In this document: positions 61,163-64,000 of the stretch, in pieces
How the letters are laid out: each line of letters begins with the position of its first letter
Numbering within the stretch: the first letter of the stretch is position 1
From: JANMDU01 sp031418715
GTDB lineage: Bacteria; Pseudomonadota; Gammaproteobacteria; Burkholderiales; Burkholderiaceae_C
DNA length: 64,000 bases
NCBI GenBank assembly: GCA_031418715.1
Contig: JANOJL010000030.1
Coordinates: forward strand, 62,001-126,000
Reading direction: 5' to 3'
Made by a program: the position numbers and the translations under genes
The notes under the pieces: generated by a model
What the model saw: the letters and a program-made list of their open reading frames with translations, nothing else
Databases searched by the model: none
Told to the model about the DNA's origin: nothing

Positions 61163-62265
61163 GCACGTTGAAGCCGCCTTGGAATCGTTCCGTCTCGCTT
61201 CCTTTGCAGAAGCGGCAATCTGTCGTTTGGAAGCCTTGGCATGTGTGGCTGATTGGGACATCGTTGCTCGCGGCAAGTTTGATTTTTGCAGGTTCGCGCG
61301 GGGCTTACGCGATTTCATGGATCGAACTGCTGGGCGCGATGAATGTGGCGGGCGGCTCAGAAGTCGGCTCGGCAAGTCAATTGGTGTTTTTTAACATTCG
61401 CTTGCCTCGCCTGCTTTTAGGCGTAGCAGCAGGCGCTGGCCTTGGCATTGCGGGCGCATTGATGCAAGGTTTGTTTCGCAATCCGCTGGCCGACCCCGGC
61501 TTGATTGGCGTGAGCAGCGGGGCAGCATTAGCGGCGGGCATCACGATTGTGTTGGCCGCTACGTTGATGCCCGATTTACCGCGCAAGCTAGGCAGCTGGA
61601 CATTGGTGGTGATGGCATTTGCCGGCGGGCTGGCTGTGACTTCGCTGATCTATGCCTTAGCGCAGAACTCAAATTCGGGCATGGGCACGAGCATGGCGCT
61701 GATGCTGCTGGCTGGCGTGGCGGTGAACGCGCTGGCGGGCGCGGGCTTGGGATTTTTGAGCTTTATGGCCACCGATGAGCAATTGCGCAGCTTGCAATTT
61801 TGGCTTTTAGGCAGCTTGGGGGGCGCGAGATGGAGCGCGGTGATTTTGGTCTCGTGTACGGTGCTGGTGTCTTGCATTGCAGCGCTTATTCTGGCTAAGC
61901 CGCTCAATGCGCTGGCGCTTGGTGAGGCACAGGCGAGCATGCTAGGCGTCGAGGTGGAGCGGCTCAAGCGCATCAGCATCGTGATCACGGCGCTGGCAGT
62001 GGGATCAGTAACAGCGACAACAGGGATCATTGGCTTCATCGGGCTTGTGGCGCCGCATGCCATGCGCCTGATGATGGGCTCAGATCATCGGCTGGTATTG
62101 CCTGGCTCAGCTTTGCTTGGCGCAACTTTGGTGTTGCTGGCCGATGCTGTGGCACGAACTGTAGCAAAGCCTGCTGAGCTGCCGCTGGGCGTGCTCACAG
62201 CTTTTGTGGGAGTGCCGTTCTTTTTGCTGCTGCTGCGGGCGCAGCGCAGCCGGATTTCCTTATGA
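61159..62265 (+). CDS. hmuU: Haem ABC transporter permease HmuU
   Basis: 368 residues with about 9-10 transmembrane segments and FecCD/BtuC-family marks: RLPRLLLGVAAGAGLGIAGALMQGLFRNPLADPGLIGVSSGAA, LNALALGEAQASMLGVEVERLKR and GFIGLVAPHAMRLMMG. It starts with GTG overlapping the stop of the upstream small gene. It moves haem across the inner membrane with HmuV. Confidence 0.93.
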   Translation: MSTLKPPWNRSVSLPLQKRQSVVWKPWHVWLIGTSLLAASLIFAGSRGAYAISWIELLGAMNVAGGSEVGSASQLVFFNIRLPRLLLGVAAGAGLGIAGALMQGLFRNPLADPGLIGVSSGAALAAGITIVLAATLMPDLPRKLGSWTLVVMAFAGGLAVTSLIYALAQNSNSGMGTSMALMLLAGVAVNALAGAGLGFLSFMATDEQLRSLQFWLLGSLGGARWSAVILVSCTVLVSCIAALILAKPLNALALGEAQASMLGVEVERLKRISIVITALAVGSVTATTGIIGFIGLVAPHAMRLMMGSDHRLVLPGSALLGATLVLLADAVARTVAKPAELPLGVLTAFVGVPFFLLLLRAQRSRISL

Positions 62266-63062
62266 CAGCCACTCATTCGGCTAGCAGCATTGAAGTACGC
62301 AACCTGGGTTTAAGTATTTCAAGGCAACCTATCGTGGCGCCGCTTGATATGACTTGGTATGCAGGACAAATCTGCGCCATTCTTGGGCCCAACGGCGCTG
62401 GCAAATCTTCTCTGCTGTCTATGCTGAGCTTGGAGCGTCGAGCCAGCACAGGAGTCGTGTCGATCAACTCTCGCCCCTCTGGGAGCTACAGCGCAGCCGA
62501 GCTGGCGCGATTTCGCGCGGTGATGCCGCAGGCCAGCCAGGTGGCCTTTGATTTCAGGGTGCAGGAAGTGGTTGAGCTGGGGCGCTATCCGCATCGCCTG
62601 TATCCCAGCCCAGAAGAGGCTTTGATCGCCGCGCGTGCGATGGCGCTCACCCAAGTGGATCATCTGGCTTCGCGCTCTTTCAATACGCTCTCAGGTGGTG
62701 AGAAGGCACGCGTTCACCTCGCGCGCGCACTCACCCAAATTTGGGAGCCTCAACCCAGCTTGGGCAACCGCTGGCTGCTGCTGGATGAGCCCACTGCCGC
62801 ATTGGATTTAGCGCATCAGCAAGCGGTGATGCAAACCATGCGGCGCTGGGCTTTGAATGAAGGCGTTGGTGTGATTGCGGTATTGCATGATTTAAATTTG
62901 GCGCTGCGCTACGCTGATCAGGTGATCGTGCTGGGCGCAGGCAAGCTGATCGCCTCTGGAGTAGCCCAAACCACGCTTCAGCCCGATTTGATACGCCAAG
63001 TTTGGGGGGTTGACTGCAGCTTGGAGAAGCGGATTGACGGATCTAGCTTCTTGCTGTTTTGA
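62262..63062 (+). CDS. hmuV: Haem ABC transporter ATP-binding protein HmuV
   Basis: 266 residues with Walker A (LGPNGAGKSSLL), signature (LSGGEKARVHLARAL), Walker B (LLLDEPTAALDL) and switch His (VLHDLNLAL). The start overlaps the hmuU stop. It powers HmuU. It closes the haem operon that starts with the receptor. Confidence 0.94.
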   Translation: MTATHSASSIEVRNLGLSISRQPIVAPLDMTWYAGQICAILGPNGAGKSSLLSMLSLERRASTGVVSINSRPSGSYSAAELARFRAVMPQASQVAFDFRVQEVVELGRYPHRLYPSPEEALIAARAMALTQVDHLASRSFNTLSGGEKARVHLARALTQIWEPQPSLGNRWLLLDEPTAALDLAHQQAVMQTMRRWALNEGVGVIAVLHDLNLALRYADQVIVLGAGKLIASGVAQTTLQPDLIRQVWGVDCSLEKRIDGSSFLLF

Positions 63063-63078
63063 CGCGTAGCAGTGAGTT

Positions 63079-63130
63079 GCTACTAATTCAGCAGCACTTG
63101 GCGCAGGTTTAATAAGGGCTACAGGCCTAA
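63079..63130 (+). repeat. Dispersed palindromic repeat, copy 14 (intergenic)
   Basis: GCTACTAATTCAGCAGCA, then CTTGGCGCAGGTTTAATAAG, GGCTACAGGCC. It lies after hmuV and before the hemP promoter and may end the haem operon. Confidence 0.75.
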
Positions 63131-63186
63131 AACGCTTAAATTTTTTTCGGATTGAGCTATTTTTATTTGATACAACGAAAATTCTC

Positions 63187-63214
63187 TTGACTTTTAAATG
63201 CGAATCATTATCAT
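63187..63214 (+). promoter_or_regulatory. Probable hemP promoter
   Basis: TTGACT (63187-63192) and TATCAT (63209-63214) are separated by 16 bases. The -10 element lies inside the Fur-box-like palindrome, so Fur binding would block this promoter. Confidence 0.6.
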
Positions 63215-63216
63215 TT
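63196..63216 (+). promoter_or_regulatory. Fur-box-like site upstream of hemP
   Basis: AAATGCGAATCATTATCATTT matches the Fur consensus pattern GATAATGATAATCATTATC, with the -10 element inside it. Confidence 0.88.
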
Positions 63217-63250
63217 AGATTATTCTAATCTTTCATTAGGCCGACTCAAC

Positions 63251-63472
63251 ATGCTTCACGACACAACACACCACACCGCGAATTTCCTCGGCGCAGGCTA
63301 CGAGCCCCACAACAGCGGCTTTCTTACAGCACGTAGCTCGCAAGAAAATGGCTCACCACCGCTTCCCAGCGAGAGCCTGTTGCGCGGCCACAAAATCGTG
63401 GAGATTCTGCACAACGGCAGCCTCTACAAATTGCAGGCCACCAAGCTGGGCAAACTCATTTTGACCAAATAA
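63251..63472 (+). CDS. hemP: Haemin uptake protein HemP
   Basis: 73 residues ending in the typical HemP block LPSESLLRGHKIVEILHNGS, then YKLQATKLGKLILTK. HemP/HmuP family members are small regulators or helpers required for haem receptor expression in Burkholderiales. The N-terminal 37 residues are variable. Its Fur-box-like site and place between hmuV and bfd fit iron-controlled haem uptake. Confidence 0.92.
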   Translation: MLHDTTHHTANFLGAGYEPHNSGFLTARSSQENGSPPLPSESLLRGHKIVEILHNGSLYKLQATKLGKLILTK

Positions 63473-63495
63473 ACGCATTCAAGGAATCACACAAA

Positions 63496-63834
63496 ATGAG
63501 TCATTGCCTTAACGCAAATAACGTTAGCGAATTTGATATCAGCGGCTTAGAGGCCATGCTGGCTGGCACGCTTTGCCTGATGAGCGCTTACTCGCATTGC
63601 GCTTGCAGCAACGAAAACAACCAAGGCTTAATTGGTCTGAAAATCGTCTCGAATTTAACCTGCTTGCAATACCAAAATAGCTTAAGCCCAGAGTTTCGCC
63701 GCGTGCTCGGCAAGGTTTGTGAATCCTGGCGTCAGCACAGCTTGCTGGCTCACTCTGACATGCCGCAAAAAGACGATGTAACTGCCAGCCAGCCACCTGC
63801 GCATTGGCACAACGCTCCTATCACCGTGCAGTGA
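63496..63834 (+). CDS. Unrecognised small Cys-containing protein between hemP and bfd
   Basis: 112 residues without signal peptide or membrane segment. It has six Cys (in SHCLN, GTLCL, HCACS, LTCLQ and KVCES), several His, and the helical LSPEFRRVLGKVCESWRQH. I do not recognise a family. It follows hemP by 23 bases with AAGGAAT ahead, so it is probably co-transcribed and iron-controlled. Confidence 0.7.
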   Translation: MSHCLNANNVSEFDISGLEAMLAGTLCLMSAYSHCACSNENNQGLIGLKIVSNLTCLQYQNSLSPEFRRVLGKVCESWRQHSLLAHSDMPQKDDVTASQPPAHWHNAPITVQ

Positions 63835-63866
63835 ATGAGAAACAAAAACTCAAAAACACCGATCCG

Positions 63867-63887
63867 TAATGCGAATCACTCTTATTA
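63867..63887 (+). promoter_or_regulatory. Weaker Fur-box-like site upstream of bfd
   Basis: TAATGCGAATCACTCTTATTA has the same core (TGCGAATCA) as the hemP site but mismatches in the right half. It lies about 20 bases before the bfd start. Confidence 0.55.
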
Positions 63888-63905
63888 GCGTTATACTAAA
63901 TTATC

Positions 63906-64000
63906 ATGATCATTTGCATCTGCCAACGCGTTTCTGATCGAGACATCACTCGCATGTCGCGCACGGGCGCTTCGTTTGACGATCTCCAGCTTGAGCTGGG
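63906..64000 (+). CDS. bfd: Bacterioferritin-associated ferredoxin, partial (right edge)
   Basis: The first 31 residues are visible, MIICICQRVSDRDITRM then SRTGASFDDLQLEL. The CxC near the start and the VSDRDI segment match Bfd, the 2Fe-2S protein that reduces iron in bacterioferritin to release it. The frame runs off the window. Pairing with bfr at the other end of this iron region is functional, not positional. Confidence 0.85.
   Translation, partial: MIICICQRVSDRDITRMSRTGASFDDLQLEL

Noticed and set aside
1..64000. CRISPR array or insertion sequence
   Set aside because: No regularly spaced direct repeats, no transposase and no terminal inverted repeats were seen; the dispersed repeat is not regularly spaced.

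Overview
The window looks like the chromosome of a Burkholderiales betaproteobacterium, most likely of the family Comamonadaceae. The signs are many TTT/Bug (TctC-like) binding proteins, TRAP transporters with several DctP proteins, a DUF3305/DUF3306 formate dehydrogenase locus, a fused HyuA-HyuB oxoprolinase, and about fifteen copies of a short GC/AT-patterned palindromic repeat of the kind scattered through Comamonadaceae genomes. I cannot name the genus. I see no phage, transposase, integrase or CRISPR array.

Layout. 1-6198: a minus-strand formate dehydrogenase locus (DUF3305, DUF3306, multi-cluster ferredoxin, TorD-type chaperone, small Tat protein, catalytic subunit running off the left edge). 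6273-9243: NAD synthetase and a FemAB/GNAT-like protein. 9248-17039: a minus-strand block with a molybdenum hydroxylase (large and small subunits), a dihaem cytochrome c, and two exported proteins of unknown function, one carrying four copies of a four-cysteine module. 17210-23919: a cyclic-nucleotide-domain protein, three alpha/beta hydrolases, a Bug protein, tRNA-Ser(GCT), a TetR regulator and an NAD-dependent epimerase-like protein. 23906-28465: DinG/YoaA-type helicase, a YdcH-like protein, a PP2C phosphatase and DNA polymerase IV. 28585-32845: a four-gene exported/membrane cluster (DUF4331 protein, small lipoprotein, TPR-like protein, HupE-type permease with an EF-hand). 32850-35937: class II aldolase, CysB-type regulator and aminotransferase. 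36008-46635: a predicted 5-oxoproline/D-glutamate uptake and breakdown locus (oxoprolinase, DUF1445 protein, TRAP membrane subunits, three DctP proteins, LysR regulator). 46806-51402: 8-oxoguanine deaminase-like amidohydrolase, enoyl-reductase-like protein, Asp/Glu racemase-family protein and patatin-like protein. 51536-53852: infC with a probable ATC start, and a TIGR03118-type lipoprotein. 53935-64000: an iron and haem region (bacterioferritin, haem receptor, HmuS, HmuTUV, HemP, Bfd) with four Fur-box-like sites.

How the genes fit together. The haem region covers import across the outer membrane (TonB receptor), periplasmic capture (HmuT), ABC import (HmuUV), haem handling (HmuS), storage (Bfr) and mobilisation (Bfd), with Fur-like palindromes before bfr, the receptor, hemP and bfd. 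The TRAP locus pairs a D-glutamate-cyclase-family protein with an ATP-dependent oxoprolinase, which suggests uptake of a pyroglutamate-like acid and conversion to glutamate.

The most unusual signals are: the palindromic repeat, which sits in frame inside at least five proteins and adds a recurring peptide to each; the exported protein with a fourfold tetra-cysteine module next to a partner with a threefold motif; the DUF4331/lipoprotein/TPR/EF-hand-HupE cluster; and unrecognised small proteins embedded in the haem operon.
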